A stretch of DNA of 64,000 bases from Nomia melanderi (GCF_051020985.1 NC_135001.1:9913896-9977895); one strand, 5' to 3'; positions 11,701-24,479 are shown, numbered from the stretch's first letter. Program-made: numbers and translations. The notes: generated from the letters alone by a model not told the origin.

Positions 11701-13897
11701 AATAAAATTGTTATATGGAGGTGGCTTTATAAAACAATACGTGAAATGATCGCTTAAAGGTTGTGTACGATGTAAAGAATGTTAGCTGAATATGTGTTAC
11801 GTCGTATAAAGTTAATATCGTTGCAGTCAATTATTATTTGCGTTACGCGAGCCAACATGTAAGCCGTTATGTGTACTGTGTATCATGATAATCGATCTGA
11901 TGGAGGACTACAAAGCTCAGCGAGTGTTTACAGTACGCCCGAAAGATTAGGTTTATCTGAGAATAAATTAGCTATGGTTGTATTTACCATTATTCCTGCA
12001 TCGATTGTCCCATAATTTAACACACGCTCAAGTTTATTAGCGACGGGAATTATATTGACATTCGGAACAATATACGCTGTCGACGCGTGACAACTTTGTG
12101 ATTAATGGTTCATGTGGAACACTGTATTCCATGACGAGTGCCCCGTACACTGTCCAGTACAAGTGCGTAGCAGACTTTGCGCTGTTCTCCGCCCGCTGAG
12201 AATCGATCGATCGGTCGTGTTCGCGGAATCGCGCGAATTTCGACGTCGGCGTAACGAATGACGATCTAATTTATACTTTGGTCGGCTCGGGAGTACCGTT
12301 GGCCATTGTCGTGACGTCAAAGGGACATGTATTTCCGCTTGGTTGTCGCTAAACTGTGAATTTTTGAACAAAACCAAATTTTCAAACGCTAGAATGACTA
12401 AAAGGGGCAGGGAAATTTGGAAAAAATATTAGTAAAGCAAAATGTATTTTTCTACGTTTCCAGTTTTTGAATATGATTTTGCATAGAAATCGACGATAAA
12501 GTTTAATAAAATTTGAGTGTATTCCTTTGAAACTAATCCTTTCAGTCTACCGGATTTCAAATGACCATGTATTGCAACATTAGATAAAATCGTATTCGAG
12601 TGTCGTGTAACACCGTATATCAATGTACACGTACAATCCGCTGGTATCAATGGCAATTAATCCTAGAAGTCCCCCAGCGTGTACATCGTCGAGTACAATC
12701 ATCAGCTCAAGTATAATTGAGGGATGATAAACGAGTAATAAATCACGTTTATAGCTTTGTATAACACCTTGTCAGCCTATAACAACTGCAATACCCTTCG
12801 AGAACTAAAAACTAAACTGAAACATTTCGTGGTTCACGTCAATTAAAATCCTCAGCTCTGGAATGATCAACGCATCAGAATACGACAAAATTAATTTAAC
12901 CAAAAATCTTTACGAAAATACATCCAATGAATTAAAACCATTTATACAAACGAGAAAAACTGATCAACTCAGTCGAAATTTCACAAAAAGAAAATTTCAT
13001 TTCGCACAGGAAGGGCTAGTAACTATTCCTAGTAATCATTCGTTGACCCGCAGATCTCTCCTAAAGCCACCCCCAATTTATCATCTCGAGTCCATCCCTG
13101 AAAATATCGTTCGTCATAGCAGCTCCCCTAATGTATCGCTAACGAAAGTTCCGTTCCCGGGGCGTCCGCGTTGATTGCCGCGTCCCTCGGACTTTTCGGA
13201 CGCCATTACCCGGCCATGTTCAACGGACGACAAATTTATTTATCGATCTGTCCCTCCTCCCTCGCCCCGTTCCCCGTTCTTTCGTCGCTCTCTTAACCAC
13301 TTGTCCCTCCGTGTTTCGTCGAGAGCTATTTATTGCGATCGTACAACGTGATAGCCACCTCCTTCCACTTTGGAAACCCCGAAAACACCGAACTGGCTCA
13401 ACTGTTCGTCGTTTCTCCGGATTTTTTCTCCGATATCCTCTCCCCTCGCCTCTCGGCCCGCGCCGATAGCGCAGATTCTTACCTCCTCGAGTGAGAAGGC
13501 ACGTTCAAATTGTTTTCCGATTCGACAACCGTCAAACATACGGCCGGAGCCGCGCGAATCCGTCTTCCGTTACGCTCCTCGCTGCACCTCTTCCACTTTC
13601 GCAGTTTCCTTTGTAGCTTCCCCGCCGTCTTCCTGCCTCGAAACGTTTCCGTGTTATCCGGCCTGGTGCCTTTGTTCGACGTCTCTCATCTGACGAACGC
13701 GTTCCCCATCAACCCCCGCGGACTTCCTTCCTCCGGGTTCGCGTGATTGAAATTCGATTTTGGTTCGAACATCTTTTTTCCCCTTTTTCCTCTTCTTTGG
13801 TATCGAATAGGGAAAGTGTGACAGTGGAATCGAGATAGGTGGCGGTTGATTGGTTGATAGTGACCGTAGCAGGAGTTGATTTGTGATTTGTGTAAAC
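8781..13897. other. non-coding sequence, no gene seen
   Basis: Long mixed segment with CpG-rich patches at about 9830-10060, 10790-11220 and 13130-13770. The last is strongly pyrimidine-rich on the plus strand. Minus-strand frames at 10875-11258 and plus-strand frames at 13370-13746 fall in these patches, overlap frames on the other strand, and carry no recognised domain. The plus-strand frame at 12863-13174 lies in AT-richer DNA but also shows no family motif. No repeat array or inverted-repeat element was found. Confidence 0.5.
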
Positions 13898-13971
13898 GTC
13901 GAAGTAAATATAATTGTTATATATTGAAGTGAATGTAATTATTATAATAAGGAAGTAAATGTAATGTGTTG
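13898..13971. repeat. imperfect tandem repeat of about 26 bp, three copies
   Basis: Three successive units carry a GAAGT(A/G)AATRTAAT core followed by an AT-rich spacer, at about 13898, 13923 and 13949. The units have diverged and the last is shortened. This is a small minisatellite with no sign of function. Confidence 0.6.
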
Positions 13972-14781
13972 TAAAAGCATACGTAGAAATAACTACCTAT
14001 TAAAGTAATGAAATATCAGACGAGCGAGCTCTGCGTGTTGTAGGATTTTCATTTGCCTTGTGTTGATTTTTAGTACAATGGCTTCCCAGTGAAACTGACT
14101 GTATTTTTATAATTGAATATTCGCGGATAAGAAATATTTGTTTTTCATTTTTGTGTGCTACAAAAGCCTGCAAATTTGGTCGAGTTCAAAGTAAATAGTT
14201 CTATAGCGTTCTTTTTTCTCAATTTCTTTTACAATTTATTGCAGAGATCACTTTTGCCAGTTATATGTACGACGCATGCTCAAACAATTATATCTATCGA
14301 ATTTCCCGGAACAGACATGCACGAGCCAGTAGAGACGTTCACAAAGAGGTCTAATAAGGAAGCAGTACCGCACTCAGCGAACTGGACGAGCCACAGCATC
14401 TGGTCTTTATATTTGCATCTGCATCGAGGTTGGTACGCTTGCACATGGCCCAAGAGAACCCAAACGATATAATCATTTAATGAAGTTCTGTGTACCCTCG
14501 GATTCTCGAGAAGAATCTGGGATGAGGCAGAAATATGCGAGAAACTTCCCACCTCGTATTATCAAGCCGTGATTTTCCTAACCCGCGGACGAACAAACTG
14601 GGTCACCCGGCTGAAACCTACAGGGAATAGGACGGAATCTTATATTTCATAAATTTTGCAATTTGTAATACAATCTGTATAATTGAAGCTGTATTTATTA
14701 AAGACCGTTGTGTTAATTACAAAGCCAAAAGTAGCCAGTAAAAATGTTCAGAGTGTAGCCTCCAAAGATACCGTTAATAAA
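13972..14781. other. non-coding sequence, no gene seen
   Basis: AT-rich to mixed sequence. Overlapping open frames at 14155-14472 (plus) and 14280-14552 (minus) are antisense to each other and have no recognised motif. Nothing else can be supported. Confidence 0.5.
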
Positions 14782-15366
14782 TGGACCGTTTATTTTGAAA
14801 GTGGTGTGAGTCCATTTTCTCTTGTTTCGAGAAAATTAAAGGTTAACATATCTGTTAATGAAAAAATTTAGACAAATTATATGAAGTCTGGCAATGTTTC
14901 TACTGTTTTATCAATATGTAATTTGTTTATATAAATTTGTTTTAGGCGTATTTTACTAAACTGATGTATACTTACGGGCTGCAAATGGACTTACACCGCT
15001 TTCAAAATTAGACAATTGTAAAAATCGTTTAATTTCAATTTTGAAAAATCAAATATAACTTAAAATATACTATTCATAATCAAAGTGTGTTAAATTGTTA
15101 AATGACTGCATAAAACAATAATATCTAAGTACCATTTTTCGAAAATATGTTAAGTTGTTAAATGACTACGTTATACAATAATTAAAAAATGGTACCTAAT
15201 ACTAGAGTGCCATTTTTCGAAAATGTGTTAAATTTTTAAATGACTACGTTATACAATAATATTTAAAAAATGGTACCTAAAAATTTACATTAAATTAAGC
15301 ATGAATTACGTGATATCTCATTTTTTTCAAAAATGGACTTACACCACTTTCAAAATAAACGGTCCA
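14782..15366. mobile_element. TIR element of 585 bp with 37-bp inverted repeats
   Basis: The left end (14782-14818) and the reverse complement of the right end (15330-15366) agree at 36 of 37 positions, starting TGGACCGTTTATTTTG and ending GTCCATTTT. The only difference is GTGTGAG versus GTGTAAG. A third copy of the inner part of this repeat (AATGGACTTACACCGC and onward) lies inside at 14983-15008, in the same orientation as the right end. The rest of the interior is AT-rich and holds a threefold tandem array (15086-15290). No transposase frame is present, so it is non-autonomous. Flanking bases (ATAAA and AATAT) give no clear target duplication, and the superfamily is not assigned. The high TIR identity suggests a younger insertion than the TTAA elements here. 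Confidence 0.8.
15086..15290. repeat. internal tandem array of the 14782-15366 element
   Basis: Three diverged units carry TGTTAA(A/G)TTGTTAAATGAC or a variant, then an ACAATAAT block, then a TGGTACCTAA or GTACCATTTTTCGAAAAT block. They start at about 15086, 15153 and 15230. The words AAAAAATGGTACC and GTGCCATTTTTCG are near-inverses, so each unit can also fold on itself. Tandem expansion inside MITEs is a known way for satellite arrays to begin. Confidence 0.7.
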
Positions 15367-17891
15367 AATATTGTCATATAATTCACTTATTCAGTATGAA
15401 AACATCATAGCATAATTTCATAAAATACCTGTATATAAAACAGGAACACTCAGAAACACAGTTAACTTGATGATCCTTGAAAATATTCGTACTTCATTAC
15501 GAAAGAGCTTGTTAGAGCGCTTCATTATAGTACAAAACAATTACAAAAACATCAGACAATTCGTTGCCTCAGTTTTATAAGTAAGCATAGTACATTGTTT
15601 CACCCAGAGATACGGCTTTATAGAGTGCTCCCCTAATTCCAGCGTTTTCCCCATTCAATCGCGAACACCGAGCTCCTTCCCTCAGTGAATAATTATCGTT
15701 CAGATTACACTACGGTCATGTTTAAACGGCGCCTGAAAGATCCAGTTTCTTAATGCAAAATAAACTGGAACTGCCGTTTCTAAGCGCGAACCGTATCCGC
15801 GACGCGACGGCCTCGAGCCACCACGTTCTTCGCGTCCCTCGTGCCTCTGAAAAATTGTTCCAGATAAAAGTTTAACTATCTTTTGGTTCATGGAATTCGC
15901 GCGGGTGTGTAAACTTTTTGCCCCCGTTCTGTCGCGGAAGATCACTGGAGTTGCTTTTATTTAGACGCCCACGGAAACGTAAAATTTTTATGTGGCAGCT
16001 TCTTAACCGTTGAACGGGGAGTCCGAGCCGTCTCGCTGACACCGCGGAACTTTAAAAAAACACTTATTCCTTTCGACGCTTCCCGCGCGAAAATACGACG
16101 CCCGTAATTGCGTCGCCGTGACTCCCGCAGACGAAATTTCACTTTCACCCGGTACACGCGTACCGAGTATTGCTGTAGCAGAAACTTTTCAGTGGAACTT
16201 TCATTAACGACGTTTTTCATTATTATATTTATTCAGTTTAATCAACGAAAGAACTCGGAGTTTCACCGTTCCACCGCGACCGAGAGAGAATTAATTAAAT
16301 TTCATTGTCATTTCCTCCACCACCTACTGTAACTTAATTTACAAGCAATTCTAAACTAACTGCACAGTGTTTAAACGAACGTCATCCGTGAAACGTGACC
16401 GTTATTACAAATTTTCCGTTACGAATCAGTGTAATTGACTGCATTCGTAAAACGAAGTTTCTTCGTATTTATAAATCCATTGTACGCTCAATAAAGTCCA
16501 CATGAAAAAGTTACATTAATTACAGTAACATTCCTCTCTTATGTATTGTCCCATCTGTATATTTATGTTTCATTAATTCAGGCGCCTTTCTCCTCCAATA
16601 TAAAATTCTCCCATTCATATCTCACGGCACCTTCGAATTGTTTATTCGTTGCTACTCGCGCGATCATCCATTCATGACAGTGAATTCACTTAATTAACGA
16701 AAATTGGGCAGGACAAGTAACGTCGCGACACCCGCCGTACCGGCGAAATGACAAATTGAATCGATCGATTTAGCAATTAATCGCACTGCCTCGGATAATT
16801 GATCAAAAGTAACACGCGCGGAATTAATAACGGCGCGTGTAACGCGTGCCCGTCGTCGTGTTCGCTAATTAGTATATAACCGTGGATTTTGGTGCATCTG
16901 TTCTTAGTCCGATTCCTGGTAATGTACTGTAATTTCGCGGATCGTACGAATTAAAAGCGAATCCCGGGATTCTGTTCTCGCGAGAGAAAATAAAAAAACA
17001 AGGGGGGAGGGAAGAAGCAACGGAAAAATTCGAGCGGCTCGGAACGGTTTTATTTCGGGATCTGCCAACAGCAACGCGTTACGGAATTTATTACACACTC
17101 GGCGCGCGCGAAAGGAAAGACTGACAGTAACAGATTCGTCAGATTCACGCCTAGCGAAGCTTTCATCCGACAGCGCAGCCGGCGTGTAAAATTTATTTAA
17201 ATCGGCCGCCGCCTGTTCCTCGCCCGAACAAATTGTTTTCTCCGCGAAACTTTCTTCCGACGATCCGGCCGCTGAAAATTTTAAAGACCCGACGAAAAGA
17301 AGACGCGCATCTCAGCTCCGGAGATCTTTGATGGGTCCATGCCTGACATTGTAATTCGAAGATAAAAGACTTCTTCCGAAGGTGTTACACCGCCAGCAAG
17401 GGAAACTGTATTTTTTCGTCGGGATCTATTCCTGTTTCCTGGACTTCTAAATCCGAGAAACTTGAAGAGTTTATTGTTTAGTCTTTTGATTAATCCTTTG
17501 ATCAGCGAATTCCCGTTGAGATTGAATGATTAAGTTACCGTTTGTTTATAAGGTAGATGACGTAGGAGTTCGCAGATAAATGAGGCGAATCTTGAGATGT
17601 TATACTGCTACAAATCAGTTATTGCCACAGAATGTCCCCTATCGTACAGGACACTTTTTCTGCGAACATTATCTTCATATTTCTTCGAGTCGCTACGAAT
17701 GTTGCCACCTCGATTTGTCTGAAACTGGTTGATCATCGAATTTTTGTAATAAATCGTTGTAATTTGTAACGGGAAAAAAGGAACTGGTCTTAAGATGTTT
17801 CTTGCTCCGCCTACAAATCAATCGTGCCCATAAGATGTTTTCTGGTGGAAGGACCTCTCCTATGGACTTTATCTCTGCGTTTCTGTAAGTC
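15367..17891. other. non-coding sequence, no gene seen
   Basis: Mixed sequence with CpG-rich patches at 15780-15960, 16080-16160 and 17090-17300. The segment 16660-16900 is dense in homeodomain-type cores (TTAATTAA, TAATTAG, CAATTAAT) interspersed with CpG words, which could be enhancer-like. This is impression only. A purine-rich run lies at 16986-17018. No coding frame stands out. Confidence 0.45.
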
Positions 17892-18030
17892 TGATAATAG
17901 CAATAATAATAATAATAATAATAACAATAATAATAATAATAACAATGATGATGATGATGATGAGGACGACGACGACGACGACGACGATAATAATAATACA
18001 TAATAATAATAATAATATGATAATAATAAT
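17892..18030. repeat. compound trinucleotide microsatellite
   Basis: Contiguous (AAT)n, (GAT)n and (GAC)n tracts, then again (AAT)n with single-base interruptions. The three motifs differ by one base each, which suggests mutation and expansion of one original array. The array keeps two minus-strand frames open (17693-18040 and 17869-18141), which encode runs of Tyr, Arg/His or Ile. These are artefacts of the repeat and not genes. Confidence 0.95.
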
Positions 18031-18073
18031 ACAGATACATGGCAAACAGAGTATTTGGAAGGTTTTTAGTGAG

Positions 18074-18297
18074 TTATAGTTCAAATAGGTTAATAAAGGT
18101 TTTAATTGACTTACAATGTAAATAGGCCAATAAAGCTCCACTTAAGTTACTGCGTAAATAGGACGATAAAGCTTCAAGGTCGGTTACAGTGTAAACGGCA
18201 CAGTACATAGCACCTCGTTGATATACAGCGTAAACAGAAAATACAAGGCAACTAGTTCAGTTACAATATAACGAGCGGGATTTAGCTGCTACAAAGA
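18074..18297. repeat. decaying tandem repeat, period 36-40 bp, six copies
   Basis: Units begin at 18074, 18111, 18147, 18184, 18224 and 18261. Each starts with TTA(C/T)A or a close variant and continues with GTAAATAGG..(A/G)ATAAAG or a degraded form. Units 1-3 are most alike, and units 4-6 keep mainly the TTACAGTGTAAA start. The array lies about 45 bp from the end of the trinucleotide array. The gradient of divergence suggests an old minisatellite eroding from one side. Confidence 0.65.
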
Positions 18298-21208
18298 TTT
18301 ACGCTGCTACAGTCCCTAACCGAATCAACTAACCACCCGAATTGATTACCAGCAAACCTCCGCCTTCCCAAAAATCTATATTCCTCCTTATTCAATTCTG
18401 ATAACATAAATTTCCAATTTTATCTAGATGACCACGACGTTCCCTTATGTTTTCACAAGAATACACAATATAAAACAACCCTAAAATAACAGCAACTCTT
18501 TTTTCTCCAACATAATTTACAAAACAATAAACGAAATTAAATTCAAGCGATCGCAGTTAGCGGGACATGTAAAAAGACAAGAGCTCCATGCAATATTTGA
18601 AAATTTCTTCACCAATACAAAATTCTAAAACAAATAAACGACAAAGAGCACCAGCGACCACGGTCAATGGAACACGTCGAAAGAAGAAAAAATTCAATTC
18701 AATATCAGAAAATTTCTCCGCGAGCGCATGCTTATAAAACTAAAAGATGACACGTGCAGCGCGAGAGGTTGAACGATCTGAAATTCCGTTGTCGTAAAAG
18801 GTAACTCGTCGGGATGGATGATTGACAGAGGAAAACGAATGAACCGGGGAGCGGAAAGTGTCGGCGGATGGATGGCCTGCGTCCGCGCAGACAGATACGT
18901 GGCATCAGCGTCGCGAGAAGGACGATGTAAACAACGGAGACGAAGGAATATCGGTGTCGAGAATCGAGCAGGGTGGAGCGTGTGCAGAGAACCATGTCTT
19001 GTGCCAGAAATCCATCCCCGTTTCCCGGGGACCGAGGCAGGGGTCGGGGTAGCCCCTGGTGGTCGATACGTGGGTCAGTAGCATGCTTCACTGACAGCGC
19101 CAATGGGGCGGTTTGCGAAATCCTCGAGCCAGTGCAACCCCTGAGTACGAAGTAACGCAGGTGTCCGGCAATGCCGGGATCCTCCGGACGCCGCGATGAA
19201 GACCTCGACAATGACCACAATTAATAACCGTTATCAAGCTACCCCGAAGGGAAACTAATCCTTCCCGTGGGATTCCCTCAATTGCGCCACCATGAATTCT
19301 GAATTTGCAGGTGACTGCGGATTCCACACGATCATCCCTTCGACGCTGCGAGCTTTGAAAATAAAAATTGTTCAGGAGAATCTTCTACTGAGCGTTTTTT
19401 TCCTTGGGATACTTTTCAGGGGATTTATTGAAATTTTGGCTGTTACATGGTAGCGTTGGATTGGAGGAATCAACACGCGATTTTTTATGGAAATCTAGAG
19501 AATTGTTCTTTAGGAATTTGTGTTTTCGGTGTTATGGTTTGTAGCGTTTTAAATTTAGTTTTCTGTTCTGAAGAATTGATATAAGTGATCTTTAGATTTT
19601 CATTTTGCTTGTTTGATTATGAAACTGATACACTTGCACCTTACGAGAGCAGGAAGAGTGGGTACACGAAATTGTACTTGCAAGCGAAGTTGATGAGATA
19701 AATAAAATTAGCGAAGTTGCAAGGCTCCGAATGGGAAGAGCAGTACGCAAACTGTTTTCGGTAATTCGAAATCTCAGTGGTATTTTCTTGGGAACCCGTG
19801 CTGCAGCTTATTACAATATTATCGCGGTTCGGTAATAGTTTTCCAGACTTAGCTAATTGCACTTTAATCTCAATTTAATTTAATGAACACGTAAACAAGA
19901 GTTAAGTAAAATTCCTTGCTGATCTTATTTAAATTTACTTGGATATTCACGAATCTACACGAACACAAATAAATCCGTATTGTACTGTAATCGGCATACA
20001 TGTTACTCCGTTTCAAATTTTCCATGTACGATAGTATTAAATTAAATTGCTACCAGCAGTTATACATTAATAATTGTTTCTTATAACGAATCTCATTTGG
20101 GAATGTCCGAAATGCACCGAATACCTGGATGAACCAATCATTAATCATTACATGGTCGGCGTGCAAAGACCAATACATGTTCTTGAAATTCCGGACTACC
20201 GGGTGCCGTTCAAATTCAAGATGATACAGTCGCGTGACACTCCTGTTTGTAACCTGATCTCGGATTAATCCATCCTGAGCGCTCGGACAACATCGATCCA
20301 TCGAAGCCATCGTGGGATGAAGCGTGATGAAGCTTGTCACTATTAATATCGGGCCTGCTCTCCAATTATTGGTGACATAATCGTGATTCACGTAAGTGCG
20401 GTCTGTCGCTTTTAATAGTCACAAAGTCACGACGCTATTGGACTTCTGTCTATAATAATAGCTCATCGTTAAGAACTGGAAAATCCGGGATAACGCGAGA
20501 CCCGAGCCATTTATACACATCGATACATTATCCGATAACGTTCGTTACATCACAGTTACTTCTACAGAGCGTTTTATACAAACAATGATTCGAGTTTCAT
20601 CATTTTTGAAACGTCATCAATTTTTCAAATGAACGTCGATATTCTCCTATACATAATTCTATTTTTATTCCGATACAGTAACAGGTGATATTTTACCAAT
20701 TTAACAGACAATAGTCTTCCTTCCATAACACATTTTTACCGAGCAAACAATAGACTACATTCAAAATTGAATATCTCGGTATTCACTGTTTCCATTCCAT
20801 TCTCCCTGAACCACTACCACGTCTAACTCCGGTATAAAAATTCCTCAACCCTAAATTTCAATAAGTAATAACCCCAACATGCATGTAAGATGCATACTAG
20901 AGTACACACTTTCCCAAAGTTCGTGGCACAAAGGCCGCGCTTCAAGATTACGGAAAGCAAGCTGTACGTTACCAAAAAAAAACATCCTATATTCTGAACG
21001 CAACGTCAGGTTATTCCACGGGTAGATGCCGCGCAATGGTAATATCTTCCCAAAACAATTTAGATTTTGCGCAGGGGAAGGCCAGCGGGAGGGAGTCCAG
21101 CGCGCGTCAAAATTGCAACCGAGGCAGGTTTCAAATCCTGTGGAAAATTGACATTCCGCCGTTCGAGCGGAGCTGCCAGCCTCGGAACGGGTTTCTTCGT
21201 CGGTTTTC
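18298..21208. other. non-coding sequence, no gene seen
   Basis: AT-rich sequence with one GC-rich block at 18730-19250, where long frames occur on both strands (162 codons on minus at 18732-19220, antisense to several plus frames). None has a recognised domain. A short plus-strand frame near 20098-20268 contains a CPKC and EPI spacing loosely like the start of a RING finger, but it has no further zinc ligands. Nothing here is strong enough to call a gene. Confidence 0.5.
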
Positions 21209-21251
21209 TTAACCCTGAAGCCACCTCGTCCATTTTCCACTTTGCGAATCG
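21209..21251 (+). repeat. 43-bp dispersed repeat core, copy A
   Basis: This core matches 23292-23334 at 38 of 43 ungapped positions, including an identical run of 22 bases centred on CCATTTTCCAC. A third, shorter match lies at 25247-25272. Similar words continue downstream (GTTCCTGTTCTC here, CATTCCTGTATTC in copy B), so the full repeat is probably longer, about 150-200 bp. On the minus strand both copies give similar short peptides (KWKMDEV), but the frames around them do not align into a protein. I read it as a dispersed non-coding repeat or an old duplicated element. Confidence 0.75.
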
Positions 21252-23291
21252 CCCGGGCATCCTATCTCGTTCTCGGTGTTCCTGTTCTCTTCCCTTAACC
21301 TGTCTCCTTCTCCCGCAAGCCATTTCTTTTCGGACCAGGTTCGTGGCCTCACCCTCGATCTGATCAATGTTGAATGTATGGTCCGCCGGAGAAGTCGATT
21401 CCGACGCTGGAGATCGAGACACCGCTCGGCCGAGAATCGATTTTCGACGCGCAACGACAAACAACCACCCCTGCTCGTCGTTTATTTAATTAATCAAGCG
21501 ACACGATGGGAATTGCATTACAACGGTTCCGGCGACCGGCTAGGCAGTTTCTCTTCAAAACAAATATTTTTCGCGCGGCCGCGATATTTGCGCGCCGCTG
21601 ATCTCCGCGAATCCATTAGGGAGATTACTGTTCTGCATTTTTCAAAAATCTCGCGCGGCTTGTTTTCGTTGGCCTCTCTGCGTCCCTGTCTTACTCCCGT
21701 CGATTCGTCGCGGTTCTCTCTTTTCCTTCTCTTGTTTTTCAATCGACGTTCTGGAAAGGTAACCCGAGAACCGATTTGTGCACGAGCTTTATGAAATGGT
21801 ACCTATTACTTGTTCTACTGGTTTAATGGAAAGACGAAGTTGGATCCCGGTGGTGGTTACAGTGTAACTGACTGATCTCGGTTTATAGTGCGTTTGCTGC
21901 GAACGTGAGGAAGATCAGGTTAACGCGAGTTATTGTTGCTATGTGGGAAAGAGTTCGGACTATTTTGAATATATTCTGAAATGAGCTTTTTTTATACGAC
22001 GAATGAATTTTGATTGAAGTAATTCATTTATAAATGTAGAACTTTTCAGCATTAGATAATTTAAGTTATCTACATTGCAGGCGAAGAAATTAATGTTTCC
22101 AAAGCAACTGTTTGTCGATTGAGGGCATTAATGGTTCGCTTAATCCAAAACCTATTGACTTTTAATACATCAGATGACGACGAATACTAGGAAAATATTA
22201 TGTATGTAACCGGTTAGTGCCATTGGTACTACTACATTCCTATGGAACTTAAATATTTACTTTAATCGCTTTCCGGTTACATCAAAGCGCGCTTGTTCAT
22301 TTAGTTCGTCTCTGTGACTTGGCAAAGCCCGCGGAACCCTTTATCATATTTTTTTCCTTCGCGTTCCATTTTGTTTGCAATACACTCGACGCGTTTGAAA
22401 GCCTCGTTAATTTAAAGGATTGCAGCCGCCGAACCGGAGATCGCCGGTTCCGCCCACCATCCATCGATACGATTAACGAATCGATGGAACGGACGTCTCT
22501 TTGTAGATCAACTCCAGAATATCGGACAATGGGCCTTTGTTCCCGTGCATTTTGTTAAGGTTTGATATATAAAATTTATTCAAGGAGATTATCATATTCC
22601 TCGTCGCAGTGGTATCACCATTTGAAGTCGCGTGTTTTAGTTATTCACATATAGAATAAAATATTTTTCATTCCTCCTTCGCTGTAAATTTCGCAAATTG
22701 TGAGTTGCGAGTGATCGCTAATAACATGGCTATCGACTCTTTAGCAGCTCAAAACGTTTGAGATATTGAATTATAATGAAAACGATACACCTGTCACGAA
22801 TCATATGAATTAAAATCATATCCTTTACTACTTATATATTATTCGGCATAGTAAAAAGATCCTTTAATAAAATCAAAGTTTTCTTGAAAACAATGTACAA
22901 ACGCTTTACCATCAGAGTAACCCCTATTATTATTTAGCTTTGACGAAATGAATTCATTCAATCAACTGAAGCTCGTTGTCACGATCTACTAAACTTAATG
23001 TATTGAAACAGTATCCCATCAACGCATCAACAGAAATTTTCATTATACGCATCATTGAAGAATTACCAAACGGCTGTTTTATACGCGAAGCTGAGCATCT
23101 TGTTCCTCCTCGAGAAGGAATTGTTCAACGAAGCGCGGCTTCCGCGGCTTTGAAGTCTCAAGATTACCGGCTACGACAACTGTTTCGCCGTCACGGTAAT
23201 TGCTATGCAAGTTAGCCCTTAATCCATTAGAAAAATTGAAAGCCATGTTACCGCTGCCAGGATTCCCGGAGATCCACTTTTGTTGGACCCT
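21252..23291. other. non-coding sequence, no gene seen
   Basis: The first part (to 21800) is GC-rich and pyrimidine-rich on the plus strand and stays open for 172 codons (21276-21794). Minus-strand frames overlap it and no domain is visible. The remainder is AT-rich, with one inverted-repeat unit at 22204-22282. No gene can be supported. Confidence 0.5.
22204..22282. repeat. 79-bp unit with perfect 10-bp inverted ends
   Basis: ATGTAACCGG at 22204-22213 is exactly repeated in inverse as CCGGTTACAT at 22273-22282. The interior is AT-rich and has no further pairing. It could be a tiny MITE or a chance hairpin. No target duplication is clear. Confidence 0.5.
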
Positions 23292-23334
23292 TTAACCGCG
23301 AAGTCACTTCGTCCATTTTCCACTTTGCGACTCG
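23292..23334 (+). repeat. 43-bp dispersed repeat core, copy B
   Basis: This is the partner of the copy at 21209-21251 (38 of 43 positions identical, no gaps), about 2.08 kb downstream in the same orientation. Its last 26 bases also match 25247-25272 at 23 of 26 positions. The flanks carry further but weaker similarity to copy A. Confidence 0.75.
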
Positions 23335-24479
23335 GCAAAGCCTCCGGTGTCCCCCAAGCCCCACCCCCGACCATTCCTGTATTCCTTTTTCTTCGTCGTG
23401 CCGCCCTCTCGTCGTCTTATCTGGTTCGCTCGCCTCGAATCCATGGGCCGGCTTTTCTTCGGATCGAAGTGGGCGCCCAAAGTAGATGAAAAGGAACACC
23501 GGCCACGCAATCGAGTCGGCCGATACATAAAATTGCAATAGATACCCGCTACTTCATACAGTTTACCGATATCTTGATCGGACAAGTACCCGCTACTTCG
23601 GAACTCATCCATTATTAGCTAGGAAAAGGATTAACCTTTTGCGGCCCGACGTATTTTCGCCGGTTTCGCTCCAATTTGATCACTTTGAATACTTGTTACT
23701 TCAGAATATTCTTTAGTACGTATTTATTTCATCGTTGAGTTACGGGTGCCTGGAAGCCTGTTCGTTTTTCTTATAAAACTGACCACAATAATAATAAATA
23801 TAGGAAGGAATACATTTAATGAACAATATAGTGACCGTCAGTTTCAACAGTGGTTTCTTATCTTTCAATCGGTTTTTCCTTCCCCACTGTACAAATCCTT
23901 TCGATTGAGATTCGAAATATTAATATTAAAGGTAATAAAGTATGGAAGGAATTTTTGGTTCCCCAATGGTTAGAGAACAATGTAAAAAGTGGAATTTTCT
24001 GGTACACGTGTGAATGAATTATAGGCTGTTGTAAATGGATTAAATCGAAATGGTGACACGAATTAAATGGACAAAGAGTGTTAGATAATTTACCCGTAAA
24101 ACGCGTTGTGTTTCGAATTTCAAAGCCATATCTTCATCAGGGAACTAGTTACAGTAACATTTCGAATTATCAAGTTCCCTCCAATTCCGCCGAAATTCCG
24201 ATAAAAATTCTAACAAAAATACCGGCAGGCTGCAGGAACGGTACAGGAATGCTTGAATTATTCTATAATTTTCGAGTCAGAAATTTTTGTGAAAAAAATT
24301 CAAATTGTTGAAAAACTGCGGAATCCCCTCTCGGCGAGGGATTATTGCATCTCCCGTGGGCCGCAGCTAACGCGGACAATATCAATAACCGTGAAAGAAT
24401 TTCATAAAACACCGAACACCCGCGTAACTTTTACAGAACCAGTGCTCCCGTCGCTTAATGAATAAGAACGCCGAAACTA
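23335..24479. other. non-coding sequence, no gene seen
   Basis: GC-rich up to about 23540, then AT-rich. The word TTAACCTTTTGCGGCCCGACG near 23632 looks like one end of a TTAA-type element, but no matching opposite end was found within about 400 bp. No coding frame stands out. Confidence 0.45.

Noticed and set aside
17693..18141. Tyr/Arg/His-rich and poly-Ile frames as low-complexity proteins
   Set aside because: They are created by the trinucleotide array at 17892-18030.
18732..19220. 162-codon minus-strand frame as a gene
   Set aside because: Several plus-strand frames overlap it in the same GC-rich block, and no domain is visible.
20098..20268. RING-finger-like start (ECPKCTEYLDEPII) in a short plus-strand frame
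   Set aside because: Only the first C-x2-C pair is present. No further Cys/His zinc ligands follow, there is no ATG start, and the antisense frame is open.
21276..21794. 172-codon plus-strand frame as a gene
   Set aside because: It is pyrimidine-rich, antisense frames are also open, no family motif is visible, and it follows directly on a dispersed repeat core.
21209..23334. Shared minus-strand peptide KWKMDEV as evidence of a duplicated exon
   Set aside because: The similarity follows the DNA repeat core, and the frames on either side do not align as protein. A non-coding repeat explains it better.
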